A DNA stretch of 5,793 nucleotides from Candidatus Uhrbacteria bacterium RIFCSPLOWO2_02_FULL_49_11 (GTDB lineage Bacteria; Patescibacteriota; Patescibacteriia; 2-02-FULL-49-11). The stretch spans positions 3,186 through 8,978 of the forward strand of contig MGER01000035.1 of the NCBI GenBank assembly GCA_001791465.1, given 5' to 3'. A program made the position numbers and the translations under genes. The notes beneath the pieces are model-generated. The model saw only the letters and a program-made list of their open reading frames with translations, was not told the DNA's origin and ran no database searches. Below are positions 5,232 through 5,793 of the stretch, one piece after another. The stretch's first letter is position 1. Each line of letters starts with the position of its first letter.

Positions 5232-5793
5232 ATGCCGCCATTAGTGCCAAAAACTGAAAAGGAAATCGAGGCCATGCGGCGGGGAGGGAAGATATTGGGG
5301 AAAGTGCTGAAAGTGGTGGCAGACGCGGTTAAACCTGGTGTGCGCATTATTGACCTTGATGTATTGGCAGAACGAAGAATCCGCGAGGCAGGGGCAATCC
5401 CGGCTTTTTTGGGTTATAAAGGATTCCCCTCCACGTTGTGCGCATCGGTGAATGAGGAAGTGGTGCATGGAAACGGGAGGCGCGAACGTGCGCTCCAAGA
5501 AGGGGACATTGTAGGGGTTGATCTTGGCTTGTGGTATGAGGATTTATGCGTGGATGTAGCATGCACTGTCCCTGTGGGAAAAGTGACCCCTATAGCCACA
5601 AAACTGATCCATGCGGCGCAGGAAGCATTTAAACGCGGCGTGAGTATGGTCAGGGTAGGCGTGAAGGTAGGGGAAATCGGTGCGGCGATTGAGCCATACG
5701 TCGTGGCGCAGGGATTCGGGGTTGTGCGCGATCTCGTGGGACATGGGGTGGGGCGCGCGTTGCATGAGCCACCCGAGGTACCGAATTTTAAAT
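5232..5793 (+). CDS. map: Methionine aminopeptidase, type I (3' end outside window)
   Basis: Map removes the initiator methionine from nascent proteins using two metal ions. The frame opens at ATG 5232, five bases after the adk stop, and stays open to the window edge: 187 residues of an expected 250 or so. The sequence starts MPPLVPKTEKEIEAMRRGGK, a usual N-terminus without extra domains or a zinc-finger extension. Active-site residues are visible: H79 in NEEVVHG, metal ligands D97 (VDLG) and D108 (CVDVAC), H171 in GHGVG, and H178 in HEPP. These positions coincide with the E. coli numbering as I recall it. The two glutamate ligands expected near 204 and 235 lie beyond the window. The tight spacing implies co-transcription with adk. 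No Shine-Dalgarno site lies within a dozen bases of the start. Confidence 0.96.
   Translation, partial: MPPLVPKTEKEIEAMRRGGKILGKVLKVVADAVKPGVRIIDLDVLAERRIREAGAIPAFLGYKGFPSTLCASVNEEVVHGNGRRERALQEGDIVGVDLGLWYEDLCVDVACTVPVGKVTPIATKLIHAAQEAFKRGVSMVRVGVKVGEIGAAIEPYVVAQGFGVVRDLVGHGVGRALHEPPEVPNFK

Noticed and set aside
4786..5250. Minus-strand open frame of 154 codons across adk
   Set aside because: It mirrors the adk coding sequence with no family motif. The P-loop and Asp-Gly-Tyr-Pro-Arg motifs support the forward frame.
1..5793. A hidden accessory or defence system
   Set aside because: All coding space is taken by conserved spc-operon genes, and no transposase, recombinase, toxin or nuclease motif was found on either strand.

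Overview
The window is a stretch of a bacterial ribosomal-protein operon of the spc type, with every gene on the + strand. The order is rpsN (uS14, 3' end only), rpsH (uS8), rplF (uL6), rplR (uL18), rpsE (uS5), rplO (uL15), secY, adk and map (5' part, running off the window). No tRNA, rRNA, CRISPR array, transposase or minus-strand gene could be supported.

The source is most likely a Candidate Phyla Radiation (Patescibacteria) bacterium, probably of Parcubacteria type. Three things point there: rpmD (uL30) is missing between rpsE and rplO, which is typical of CPR genomes; uS14 is the short zinc-ribbon form; and the spacers between genes are filled with AT-rich long palindromes. TGA ends rplR, rpsE and secY, so UGA is a stop codon. 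That argues against the CPR lineages that read UGA as glycine. The lineage call is inference from layout, not from a phylogeny.

Region by region: 1-121 is the end of uS14; 122-248 is a spacer with an imperfect palindrome; 249-668 is uS8; 669-794 is a spacer with a GC-tipped palindrome; 795-1358 is uL6; 1381-1749 is uL18 after a 22-base gap; 1750-1867 is a spacer with a nested palindrome of CTAAA-like units; 1868-2452 is uS5; 2506-2985 is uL15; 3080-4369 is SecY; 4370-4566 is a spacer with two hairpins; 4567-5226 is an adenylate kinase; and from 5232 to the end is methionine aminopeptidase. Two 109-base palindromes, about 92% identical, sit across the uS5/uL15 and uL15/SecY junctions and supply the last codons of uS5 and of uL15.

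The genes form one functional set. Six encode ribosome parts, SecY is the membrane channel for exported proteins, Adk balances adenine nucleotides, and Map removes initiator methionine from new chains. The conserved genes are ordinary in kind. The unusual material is the palindrome in nearly every spacer, its spread into coding sequence, the lack of Shine-Dalgarno sites, and a divergent adenylate kinase.
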